DNA from: Candidatus Krumholzibacteriia bacterium
Lineage (GTDB): Bacteria > Krumholzibacteriota > Krumholzibacteriia > LZORAL124-64-63
Direction of reading: 5' to 3'
DNA length: 5,665 nt
Assembly (NCBI GenBank): GCA_014859985.1
Contig: JACZKN010000164.1
Location: 1-5,665, forward strand
In this document: one piece after another, positions 1-5,665 of the stretch
How the letters are laid out: each line of letters opens with the position of its first letter
Position numbering within the stretch: the first letter of the stretch is position 1
Translations under genes and position numbers: made by a program
Notes under the pieces: generated by a model
Seen by the model: only the letters and a program-made list of their open reading frames with translations
Databases searched by the model: none
What the model was told of the DNA's origin: nothing

Positions 1-532
1 GCCCCAGCAGCAGGGTCGTGCCGTCGCCGCCGTAGGCCGGGACGCCTGGATCGTCCAGGGCGGCCGAGAGGCGCGCCCACCAGTCGTCGGGACGGGCGGC
101 CGCCGGCGCGAGCACCGCCTCCACCCAGGACCGGCGCCGCCGGTAGACGGCGGCGAACAGCTCGCCGCGGCGCGCGTCCAGCACCGGGACCGCCATTTCC
201 ACCGCGGGGTCGGCCTCCGCCAGCAGGGCCGCGGCCATGGCCTCCAGCGTGGTCACGGCCACCAGTTCGCAGCCCAGGGCCCAGGCCAGGCCCTTGGCGG
301 TGGCCACGCCGATGCGCACGCCGGTGAAGCTGCCCGGACCCGTGGTCACGCCCACACCGGTCAGTTCGGTCCGGCAACGTCCCGCCTCGGCCAGCATCTG
401 CTCTACCACCGGCAGCAGGGCGTCGGCGCAGCTGCCCTGGATGTTCACGGGCCGGTAGACCAGCACCCGGTCCCCCTCGGCCAGGGCGAAGCGTCCAGCG
501 CCGGTGGCGGTGTCCAGGGCCAGGTTCAGCAT
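1..532 (-). CDS. tsaB: TsaB, tRNA t6A37 threonylcarbamoyltransferase complex subunit (3' end off the window)
   Basis: TsaB (YeaZ) is the non-catalytic ASKHA-fold partner of TsaD in the complex that transfers threonylcarbamoyl to A37 of ANN-decoding tRNAs in the cytoplasm. The visible 177 codons start MLNLALDTATG, the first strand of the actin-like fold. The family signature GPGSFTGVRIG lies at about residues 65-75, followed by ATAKGLAWALG, and DARRGELFAAVY at about 119-130. No stop codon appears before the window edge. TsaB proteins are usually about 220-230 residues, so roughly 50 C-terminal residues are missing. The ATG (532-530) overlaps the tsaE stop in an ATGCTGA arrangement, a 7-nt overlap, which points to translational coupling. 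A GGAGG ribosome-binding site lies just upstream at 541-537. The family assignment is firm. That the gene is intact beyond the edge is assumed. Confidence 0.93.
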   Translation of the reverse strand, partial: MLNLALDTATGAGRFALAEGDRVLVYRPVNIQGSCADALLPVVEQMLAEAGRCRTELTGVGVTTGPGSFTGVRIGVATAKGLAWALGCELVAVTTLEAMAAALLAEADPAVEMAVPVLDARRGELFAAVYRRRRSWVEAVLAPAAARPDDWWARLSAALDDPGVPAYGGDGTTLLLG

Positions 533-1044
533 GGGCCCTCCCCCGCCGGCTGCGCCCAGCCGTCCGGCAGCGGGGGCACGCCCCGCAGGTGCCACACCCG
601 CTCGTCGGCGGTCGCCCCCGGCAGCACCAGCAGCTCCAGGCGCGGGGCGTCGCCCAACGCCGGCAGCAGCGGGCCCGGCCACTCGACCAGGGCGATCGCC
701 CGCCCCTCCCAGACCTCGTCCAGGATCGCGGGCACGCCGATGTCGTCCAGGTCGTGCTGCGGCTCGATGCGGTAGAAGTCCAGGTGGTGCACCGTGGTCC
801 GCCCCGGGTAGGTGTTGACCAGGGTGAAGGTGGGCGAGACCACCTCGCCCGCGACGCCCGCCGCCCGGCAGAAGCCCTGGCAGAAACAGGTCTTGCCGGC
901 GCCCAGGGGGCCGTAAAGCAGGATGACGGTTCCCGCCGGGGCCAGGCCGGCGATCCGGGCGCCCAGCGCCTCGGTGGCGGCGGGACCGGCCGTCGCCAGG
1001 CGCGCGGGGAATCCGGCGGGGTCGGGCAGGGCGTGGGCGTCCAC
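526..1044 (-). CDS. tsaE: TsaE, tRNA t6A37 biosynthesis ATPase
   Basis: TsaE is the small P-loop ATPase that binds the TsaB-TsaD complex and is required for turnover in t6A37 synthesis in bacteria. The 172-residue protein shows the family motifs in order: Walker A GPLGAGKT at 45-52, SPTFTLVNTY at 70-79 (switch I-like), HHLDFYR at 86-92 and ALVEWP at 118-123, with the conserved acidic residues D89 and E121. The length is slightly above the usual 140-160 because of an extended N-terminus and a Pro/Gly-rich tail. The start is GTG (1044-1042), supported by GAGGT at 1055-1051 with 6-nt spacing; this site overlaps the TAG stop of the porX-like gene 4 nt upstream. The 3' end overlaps tsaB by 7 nt, so the two t6A genes are expressed together. 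Confidence 0.95.
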   Translation of the reverse strand: MDAHALPDPAGFPARLATAGPAATEALGARIAGLAPAGTVILLYGPLGAGKTCFCQGFCRAAGVAGEVVSPTFTLVNTYPGRTTVHHLDFYRIEPQHDLDDIGVPAILDEVWEGRAIALVEWPGPLLPALGDAPRLELLVLPGATADERVWHLRGVPPLPDGWAQPAGEGPC

Positions 1045-1048
1045 GGCG

Positions 1049-2635
1049 CTACCTCGGCCGCAGCACGAGGAAGGGGCAGATCATCTCCTCCATGCTGATG
1101 CCCCCGTGCTGGAAGCTGTCCCGGTAGAGCCGCTCGTACTCGTGGAAGTTGGTCGGGTAGACCAGGTAATGGTTCTCCGTGGTGATGGCGTAGTTCTCGA
1201 TGGGGCCCTGGCGCGGCAGGCGGTAGTCCTCCGGGTTCTTCATCAGAAGGACCTTGTCCTCGTCCACGCCCAGGTTGTCGCCGAACTTGTAGCGCACGTT
1301 GCTGCTGGTGTCGCGGTTGCCGCGGATCTGCACGGCCTTCTGGCACAGCATGGAGCCGTGGTCGGTGGTCAGGATCACGGTGCAGTCGCGGCGGGCCAGC
1401 TTGCGCAGCACGTCCCACAGGTTCGAGTGCTCGAACCACGAGCGCATCAGCGTGCGGAAGGCCGCTTCGTCCGGGGCCAGCTCCTTGAGGATGCGGTTCT
1501 GGCTGCGGCCGTGGGACATGATGTCCAGGAAGTTGTAGACGCCGGCCACCAGGCGCGTGTCGTCCAGGCTGCCCAGGTTGCGGTGCAGGTGGTCGGTGTC
1601 GCGGGCGTCGGAGACCTTGTAGTAGCGGCAGCTGCCCGCGGCCGGGCTCTGCACGCGGCGCAGCAGGGCGTCCAGCAGTTCGGCCTCGTGGGCGTTGCGG
1701 CTGCCCTCGTGGTTGGGGTCGCCGATCCACCAGGCGGGGTAGCCCTCGGCGATGTCCAGGGGGTAGAGGCCCGCGAACAGGGAATTGCGGGAGTACGGGG
1801 TGGCCGTGGGCAGGATCGACCAGTACAGGCGCCGGTCGACGTGGAAATGGGCCTCGAGCAGGGGCTCGATCATGCGCACCTGGTCCAGGCGCATGCAGTC
1901 GATGAGGATCCAGAAGACCTGGCGGCTGCGCTGCACCTCGGGCTCGATCCAGGTCTCGTAGAGCCGCGGGCTCAGCAGCGGCGCGTCCGAGGCCTCGCCC
2001 CGGGTGCCGACGCCGGTGGCGCCGTCGGCCTTGATCCAGTCCAGGTAGCGGCGGCGCACGTAGCGGGCGAAGGCCAGGTTGGCGGCGTTCATCTGGTCGG
2101 ACCAGGTCGAGAGCAGGCCGTGGTCCGAGTACTGGAAGATGTCCATGCCCCAGGCCACGAGATCCAGGTAGATGCCCTCCCAGTCGGCGGGGCTGGCCGC
2201 GGTGCCGATGCGGTCGCTGACGGCCATGAAGTTGGCCATGTAGTCGCGCATGACGGTCTCGCCGGTGAGCTTGCGGCCCTCCAGTTGCCGCTTCAGCGCC
2301 GAGAGGATCTGCAGGGGCGAGACGGGCTTGACCAGGTAGTCGTCGATGCGCTTGCCGATGGCCCGGGTCATCAGGTCCTCGGCCTCGCTCTTGGTGATCA
2401 TGATCACCGGGATGCGCGCGTTGACCTTGCGCATCTCCTCGAGGGTCTCCAGGCCGCCCATGCCGGGCATCATCTCGTCCAGGAGCACGGCGTCGTAGAT
2501 CTTCTCCCCCAGCAGCGCGATGGCGTCGCGGCCGTTGGTGGCGCCGTCGACCTCGTACCCCTTCTCGCCGAGGTACACCCTATGGGAGCGCAGATCCTCG
2601 ATGTTGTCGTCGACCCACAGGATGCGGAAGGGCAA
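1049..2635 (-). CDS. porX: PorX-like response regulator with PglZ/alkaline-phosphatase-fold output domain
   Basis: This 528-residue protein joins a receiver domain (about 1-120) to a helical linker (about 121-225) and a PglZ/alkaline-phosphatase superfamily domain (about 235-528), the PorX architecture. The receiver has the acidic pair D9-D10, phosphoacceptor D53 in LLDEMMPG, switch T81 in ITKSEAED and K103 in LVKP. The output domain keeps the likely metal and nucleophile positions: D246 in LIDCMRLD, T277/T279 in LPTATPYSRN, D371 and H375 in DIMSHGR, D425-H426 in TTDHGS, and H510 in QHGGISMEEM. It should therefore be an active metal-dependent enzyme. PorX of Bacteroidota is reported to cleave oligonucleotides and to control type IX secretion; that role here is inference. 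The start is TTG (2635-2633), with GAGGAG at 2647-2642 and 6-nt spacing, and no nearer ATG. The histidine kinase gene ends 10 nt upstream. Confidence 0.9.
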   Translation of the reverse strand: MPFRILWVDDNIEDLRSHRVYLGEKGYEVDGATNGRDAIALLGEKIYDAVLLDEMMPGMGGLETLEEMRKVNARIPVIMITKSEAEDLMTRAIGKRIDDYLVKPVSPLQILSALKRQLEGRKLTGETVMRDYMANFMAVSDRIGTAASPADWEGIYLDLVAWGMDIFQYSDHGLLSTWSDQMNAANLAFARYVRRRYLDWIKADGATGVGTRGEASDAPLLSPRLYETWIEPEVQRSRQVFWILIDCMRLDQVRMIEPLLEAHFHVDRRLYWSILPTATPYSRNSLFAGLYPLDIAEGYPAWWIGDPNHEGSRNAHEAELLDALLRRVQSPAAGSCRYYKVSDARDTDHLHRNLGSLDDTRLVAGVYNFLDIMSHGRSQNRILKELAPDEAAFRTLMRSWFEHSNLWDVLRKLARRDCTVILTTDHGSMLCQKAVQIRGNRDTSSNVRYKFGDNLGVDEDKVLLMKNPEDYRLPRQGPIENYAITTENHYLVYPTNFHEYERLYRDSFQHGGISMEEMICPFLVLRPR

Positions 2636-2641
2636 GACGGT

Positions 2642-2647
2642 CTCCTC
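2642..2647 (-). promoter_or_regulatory. Ribosome-binding site of the porX-like gene (decides the TTG start)
   Basis: GAGGAG on the minus strand is 6 nt before the TTG at 2635-2633 and overlaps the TGA stop of the histidine kinase gene (2648-2646). A ribosome finishing the kinase would end on this site, which fits coupled translation. The encoded N-terminus (MPFRILWVDD) begins directly at the receiver domain, supporting the TTG. Confidence 0.75.
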
Positions 2648-3896
2648 AGGTTCGGGCCGCGGTCCGCGGCAGGGTGAAGGTGATGGTAGTGCCGCCGGGA
2701 CCGGTCTCGGAGATGCGGATGCGGCCGCCGTGGTACTGGACGACGATGCGCCGGACCAGCGCCAGGCCCATGCCCCAGCCCCGCTGCTTGGTGGTGAAAC
2801 CCGGCTCGAAGATCCGGTTCCCGACCCCCGGGGGGATGCCGCGGCCGGTGTCGCCGACGTGCAGGGCCACGCCGTCCTGCTGCCTCCCTTCCACCCGCAC
2901 GGTGATGGTGCCCTTGCCGTCGGGCAGGGCGTCGATGCCGTTCTTGATCAGGTTCTCCAGCACCCAGCCCAGCAGGTCGCGGTTGAAGCGCACCGGTTCG
3001 TCGGCGAACCCCTCGCGGCGCAGCTGCACCCGTCCGCCCAGGTGGGGCAGCCGCCGCCGGAAGTACTCGATGGTGCCGTCGACCACCGCCATCAGGTCGG
3101 TGTCCTCCAGCTTGGGCATCGAGCCGATCTGGCTGAACCGGGCCGAGATCATGCCCAGCCGGTCCACGTCCCGGTTCAGCTCCACCATCAGGTCGGACCC
3201 CTTGTCGACCTTCTCCTCCAACAGGGCCACCCAGCCCATGATCGAGGTCAGCGGCGTGCCCAGCTGGTGGGCCGTCTCCTTGGCCATGCCCGCGAACAGG
3301 GCGGTCTGCTCGGCCTGCCTGCGGTTCTGCAGCGCCCACATGATGATCAGGAAGAAGAGCGCCATGATCGACAGCTCGAGGTACGGCATCACGCGGATGC
3401 GCGTGCTCAGCGCCGACCTTCCCCAGTGCAGGGTGCCCAGGCGCCGGCCGTCCGGCCCCTTGATGGCGAAGGGCTCCTGCTCCTGGTCGAAGCCGGCGGC
3501 CATGCTCAGGATCTCGGCGACGGCCGGGTTGCGGGGCTGCGTGGGGTCGACGTTCATCAGGAACGCGTAGTCGGGCAGGGGGATGCCGATCACCGGCTCG
3601 TTCCACAGCACCGGACGGCCGGCGTTGTCGGTGATGACGAAGGGCACCTCGATCTCGTTGATGATCTCGATCAGCGGCTGGATATCCTGGGTCTTGTCCG
3701 CCAGGAGCAGGCGGCTGGCCAGGTCCGAGAACAGGCGCGTGGTCAGGTAGCTCTGGCGTTCGACGCTCTTGGCCACCCGGATGGTGAAGACCGTGGTCGC
3801 CACCACGATGCTCACGCTCCCCAGCAGCAGGTAGATGATGAACAGATGCCGGCGCCGGATGCCCAGGAAGCTGCGCTGCCGGGTCCACGACGTCAT
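2646..3896 (-). CDS. Two-transmembrane sensor histidine kinase, probable partner of the PorX-like regulator
   Basis: This 416-residue membrane histidine kinase starts at the ATG (3896-3894) one nt after the serS stop; the open frame extends further upstream but only antisense-free within serS. It has TM1 at about 17-39, an extracytoplasmic segment at about 40-170 and TM2 at about 171-190. The extracytoplasmic part contains VPFVITDNAGRPVLWNE (84-100), which resembles a PAS/Cache-fold core. There is no HAMP or cytoplasmic PAS: a short linker leads straight to the H box AKETAHQLGTPLTS, with phosphoacceptor H210. The ATPase motifs are complete: N box ENLIKNGIDAL (N315, N319), G1 GDTGRGIP (D349), F box IFEPGFTTK and G2 GWGMGLALV (373-381). 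It should be active. Similar AKETAHQLGTP kinases occur in Bacteroidota. The ligand is unknown. Adjacency to the porX-like gene makes a PorY-type role likely, but this is inference. Confidence 0.9.
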   Translation of the reverse strand: MTSWTRQRSFLGIRRRHLFIIYLLLGSVSIVVATTVFTIRVAKSVERQSYLTTRLFSDLASRLLLADKTQDIQPLIEIINEIEVPFVITDNAGRPVLWNEPVIGIPLPDYAFLMNVDPTQPRNPAVAEILSMAAGFDQEQEPFAIKGPDGRRLGTLHWGRSALSTRIRVMPYLELSIMALFFLIIMWALQNRRQAEQTALFAGMAKETAHQLGTPLTSIMGWVALLEEKVDKGSDLMVELNRDVDRLGMISARFSQIGSMPKLEDTDLMAVVDGTIEYFRRRLPHLGGRVQLRREGFADEPVRFNRDLLGWVLENLIKNGIDALPDGKGTITVRVEGRQQDGVALHVGDTGRGIPPGVGNRIFEPGFTTKQRGWGMGLALVRRIVVQYHGGRIRISETGPGGTTITFTLPRTAART

Positions 3897-3897
3897 C

Positions 3898-5157
3898 TCA
3901 GGCCAGATGCTCCATCCCGCCCATGTAGGGCACCAGGACCTGCGGCACCCGGATGCGGCCGTCGGCCGTCTGGTAGTTCTCCATGATCGCCACGAGGATG
4001 CGCGGCAGGGCCAGGCCCGAGCCGTTGAGGGTGTGCACGAAACCCTTGCGCTCGGGGCCCTTGAAGCGGATGCCCGCCCGGCGCGCCTGGAAGTCGGTGA
4101 AGTTGCTGCAGGACGAGACCTCCAGCCAGGCGCCGACGCCTGCGGCCCACACCTCCAGGTCGTAGCACTTGGCCGCGGCGAAGGAGAGGTCGCCGGTCGC
4201 AAGGGCCACCACGCGGTAGGGCAGCTCCAGCTTCCGCAGCAGTTCCTCGGCGTCGGCGGTCAGGCTCTCCAGCTCCTGCCAGCTGGTCTGCGGGTCGACG
4301 AACCTCACCATCTCCACCTTGTGGAACTGGTGGACCCGCAGCAGGCCGCGGGTGTCCTTGCCGGCGGCGCCCGCCTCGCGGCGGAAGCACGGGCTGAAGG
4401 CGCAGTACCGCAGGGGCAATTGCGCCTCGTCCAGGGTCTCCTGCATGTGCACGTTGGTGACTGAGACCTCCGCCGTGGGGATCAGGAAGAGCTCGTCCTC
4501 GCCGCAGTAGTACATGTCGTTCTCGAGCTTGGGTAGCTGGCCGGTGCCGGTCATGGCCGTGCGGTTGACCAGGTACGGGATGTTGAACTCGGTGTAGCCC
4601 TGCGCCAGGTGCACGTCCAGGAACCAGTTGATCAGGGCCCGCTCCAGCCGGGCGCCGGCGCCGCTGAGCACGGTGAAGCCGCTGCCGGACATGCGCGCGC
4701 CGCGCTCGGGGTGGAAGATCCCCAGCTCGGCGGCGATGTCCCAGTGGGGCATCACCGTGAAGTCCGGCCGCGCCGGCTCGCCCCAGGTGCGCACGATGCG
4801 GTTGTTGCCTTCGCCCCCCTCGGGACAGGACGGGTGCGGCACGTTGGGGACGCGCAGGTAGAGCGCCTCGACCTCGGCCTCCAGCTCGGCCGCGCGGGCC
4901 TTGAGCTGCTTGATGCGGTCTGACACGTCCTTCATGCGGGCGATGGCCTCGGCCGCGTCCTGTCCCGCCTTCTTCCGCTCGCTGATGGCCTTGTTGGCGC
5001 GGTTGGCCTCGGCCTGGAGGTTCTCGGTCTCCTGCAGGGCGGCGCGGCGCTCGGCATCCTTGTCGTAGTAGGCGGCGATGTCCACGGACTCGTTCTTCAG
5101 GGCCACGGCCCGGGTCACGAGCTCGCGGTTCTCGCGGAGGAACTTGCGGTCGAGCAA
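3898..5157 (-). CDS. serS: Seryl-tRNA synthetase (SerRS)
   Basis: SerRS attaches serine to tRNA-Ser in the cytoplasm. It is a class II aminoacyl-tRNA synthetase that works as a homodimer. The 419-residue product has the normal bacterial length. The N-terminal part starts MLDRKFLRENRELV and runs into a long charged antiparallel coiled coil (about 30-100) that contacts the tRNA long variable arm. The catalytic core follows: GYTEFNIPYLVN (motif 1, about 187-198), GTGQLPK (204-210), the serine-binding TAE (228-230), FRREAG in motif 2 (258-263), E282, SSCSNFTDFQARR (348-360) and motif 3 GSGLALPRILVAIMEN (379-394), with R386. The start is TTG (5157-5155), chosen because it gives the family N-terminus and has AGGGGA at 5169-5164 with 6-nt spacing. 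The frame stays open upstream, but that sequence is not SerRS-like. It is the first gene of the minus-strand run. Confidence 0.97.
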   Translation of the reverse strand: MLDRKFLRENRELVTRAVALKNESVDIAAYYDKDAERRAALQETENLQAEANRANKAISERKKAGQDAAEAIARMKDVSDRIKQLKARAAELEAEVEALYLRVPNVPHPSCPEGGEGNNRIVRTWGEPARPDFTVMPHWDIAAELGIFHPERGARMSGSGFTVLSGAGARLERALINWFLDVHLAQGYTEFNIPYLVNRTAMTGTGQLPKLENDMYYCGEDELFLIPTAEVSVTNVHMQETLDEAQLPLRYCAFSPCFRREAGAAGKDTRGLLRVHQFHKVEMVRFVDPQTSWQELESLTADAEELLRKLELPYRVVALATGDLSFAAAKCYDLEVWAAGVGAWLEVSSCSNFTDFQARRAGIRFKGPERKGFVHTLNGSGLALPRILVAIMENYQTADGRIRVPQVLVPYMGGMEHLA

Positions 5158-5163
5158 GGCGGA

Positions 5164-5169
5164 TCCCCT
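5164..5169 (-). promoter_or_regulatory. Ribosome-binding site of serS (decides the TTG start)
   Basis: AGGGGA on the minus strand lies 6 nt before the TTG at 5157-5155. There is no ATG at a plausible position, and the protein from this TTG begins MLDRKFLREN, which is what SerRS N-termini look like. This site therefore fixes the start in preference to the longer upstream open frame. Confidence 0.75.
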
Positions 5170-5239
5170 TTGACGGCAACGGGTTCCCAAGCGGGCAGCG
5201 GAGGCTGGCGGCAGGGCCGGAACCGGGCACACGGCCAGG

Positions 5240-5289
5240 ACGGGACCGGCTCCCTGCGGCCGGATTTCGGATTTGCATTCCGGTCCCGT
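5240..5289. repeat. 10-bp inverted repeat in the serS-pyrF intergenic region
   Basis: ACGGGACCGG (5240-5249) is the exact reverse complement of CCGGTCCCGT (5280-5289), with 30 nt between them. The right arm lies inside the putative pyrF promoter candidate. It could be an operator for a dimeric regulator or an RNA stem in the serS leader. With high GC and a 30-nt loop it may also be chance; there is no run of T residues to make it a terminator. Confidence 0.35.
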
Positions 5290-5365
5290 GGCTGTTAGAA
5301 GGGTAGTAGCAAGGACCCGGCGGCGGCAAGCCCGAATCCCCGCCCAGCACCCCGGAGAGCGTTCC

Positions 5366-5665
5366 ATGGACCGATCCCGTCTCATCGCGCGGCTGCGCGC
5401 GGTGCCCCTGCACCGCCGCGTCATCACGGCCCTCGACGTGCCGACCGGACGCGAGGCGGTGAGCCTGGCCGCGGCCCTGGGCCGGGGCGACCATTTCGTC
5501 AAGGTGGGCCTGGAGCTGTTCTCGGCCGCCGGCCCTGACGTGGTCGAGCACCTGCGGGCCATGCACCGCCGCGTCTTCCTGGACCTGAAGTACCACGACA
5601 TCCCCAACACCGTGGCCGCGGCCGCCCGGGTGGCCGCGGCCACGGTGTTGGGGATGTCGTGGTAC
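5366..5665 (+). CDS. pyrF: Orotidine 5'-phosphate decarboxylase (5' part; cut by the window end, last bases suspect)
   Basis: PyrF decarboxylates OMP to UMP, the last step of de novo pyrimidine synthesis, in the cytoplasm. The start is ATG (5366-5368), with GGAGAG at 5354-5359 and 6-nt spacing. The N-terminus has VITALDVPTG with D24, then FVKVGLELF with K46. FLDLKYHDIPNT follows, with D73, K75 and D78, so the catalytic Lys-Asp-Lys-Asp set of the family is complete and in the usual spacing. The match to the family holds through NTVAAAARVAAA (about residue 92). After about 5641 the reading becomes TVLGMSWY, unlike any PyrF, because the DNA there is a reverse-complement copy of the preceding pyrF sequence. 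I treat those last 24 nt as artefactual. The true gene should continue for another 130-150 codons beyond the contig. Confidence 0.93.
   Translation, partial: MDRSRLIARLRAVPLHRRVITALDVPTGREAVSLAAALGRGDHFVKVGLELFSAAGPDVVEHLRAMHRRVFLDLKYHDIPNTVAAAARVAAATVLGMSWY
5590..5665. repeat. Terminal 76-nt inverted repeat (fold-back, probable artefact)
   Basis: The left arm (5590-5623) and right arm (5632-5665) are 34 nt each and perfect reverse complements. The 8-nt centre (5624-5631, GCCCGGGT) is itself almost palindromic. The right arm ends at the very last base of the window. Each arm contains the self-palindromic 10-mer GGCCGCGGCC (5614-5623 and 5632-5641), which is enough microhomology for a strand switch. 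The repeat breaks the conserved PyrF reading, which argues against it being genomic. Confidence 0.95.

Larger units (their letters stand above)
5158..5365. promoter_or_regulatory. Divergent intergenic region between serS and pyrF, probable promoters for both
   Basis: These 208 nt separate divergent genes, so they must contain the start signals for both serS (minus) and pyrF (plus) unless one is read from further away. The only AT-richer patch is about 5265-5312, the likely place for promoter elements. On the plus strand, TTGCAT (5273-5278), a 17-nt gap and TAGAAG (5296-5301) is a weak sigma-70-like candidate; I would not rely on it. A 10-bp inverted repeat flanks part of this patch (5240-5249 and 5280-5289). 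No small gene, tRNA or clear terminator was found here. Confidence 0.5.

Noticed and set aside
1420..1437. Perfect hairpin GGTTCGAG-TG-CTCGAACC within the porX-like gene
   Set aside because: It lies in the PglZ coding region (W-F-E-H-S-N) with no T run or gene boundary nearby, so it is not a terminator and is probably chance.
2393..2408. Perfect 16-bp palindrome GGTGATCATGATCACC within the porX-like gene
   Set aside because: It encodes the conserved V-I-M-I-T stretch ahead of the switch threonine; codon symmetry (GTG ATC ATG ATC ACC) explains it, so an operator is not needed.
923..3986. Long plus-strand open frames (923-2677, 2520-3986 and others) opposite the kinase and porX-like genes
   Set aside because: They are antisense to well-supported conserved genes, have low-complexity Ala/Gly/Val/Gln/His/Arg-rich translations and no recognisable motif. 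High GC makes stops rare in such shadow frames.
3897..4202. Longer start for the histidine kinase inside serS
   Set aside because: The extra 102 residues are an out-of-frame reading of conserved serS sequence. The ATG at 3896 comes just before a basic segment and TM1, as expected for this type of kinase.
5158..5643. N-terminal extension of serS up to 5643 on the minus strand
   Set aside because: The added 162 residues do not resemble SerRS, they run antisense through pyrF and into the fold-back repeat, and the TTG at 5157 gives the normal family N-terminus with a good ribosome-binding site.
5590..5665. The terminal palindrome as a telomere hairpin, attenuator or transposon end
   Set aside because: It lies inside conserved pyrF coding sequence, is made only of a reversed copy of that sequence, and ends at the last base; a strand-switch artefact is the simpler explanation.
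1..5665. CRISPR array, tRNA, rRNA, insertion sequence or phage defence island (PglZ is also a BREX/Pgl component)
   Set aside because: No direct repeats, RNA gene or transposase were seen. The PglZ domain is fused to a receiver and lacks neighbouring BREX genes such as a PglX methyltransferase or BrxC, so a PorX-type regulator fits better than BREX.

Overview
The window looks like a short, very GC-rich bacterial contig with both ends cut inside genes. On the minus strand lies a tight five-gene run, in transcription order serS, a membrane histidine kinase, a PorX-type response regulator with a PglZ (alkaline-phosphatase-fold) output domain, tsaE and tsaB (cut by the window start). On the plus strand, diverging from serS, is the 5' part of pyrF, cut by the window end. 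Every minus-strand junction is tight: 1 nt, 10 nt and 4 nt gaps, then a 7-nt overlap, with no visible terminator, so the five genes probably form one transcription unit.

Organism: high GC, together with a PorX-like regulator and a kinase carrying the AKETAHQLGTP phosphoacceptor box, suggests a GC-rich member of the Fibrobacterota-Chlorobiota-Bacteroidota (FCB) superphylum or a related candidate phylum, probably a metagenome-derived genome. This is inference from two proteins; no taxonomic marker such as rRNA is present.

Layout: 1-532 tsaB (C-terminus missing); 526-1044 tsaE; 1049-2635 porX-like; 2646-3896 histidine kinase; 3898-5157 serS; 5158-5365 divergent intergenic region; 5366 onward pyrF. 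The last 76 nt (5590-5665) form a near-perfect inverted repeat that copies the pyrF coding strand backwards. It is most likely a fold-back assembly or amplification artefact, and pyrF sequence after about 5641 should not be trusted.

How the genes fit together: serS charges tRNA-Ser. TsaE and TsaB belong to the t6A37 tRNA-modification machinery. Between them sits a complete two-component pair whose regulator has an enzyme domain in place of a DNA-binding domain. In Bacteroidota, PorX controls type IX secretion with the sensor PorY, and the two genes are unlinked in Porphyromonas gingivalis. Here kinase and regulator are adjacent and their genes are closely spaced, which makes them an obvious cognate pair and is the most interesting feature of the window.
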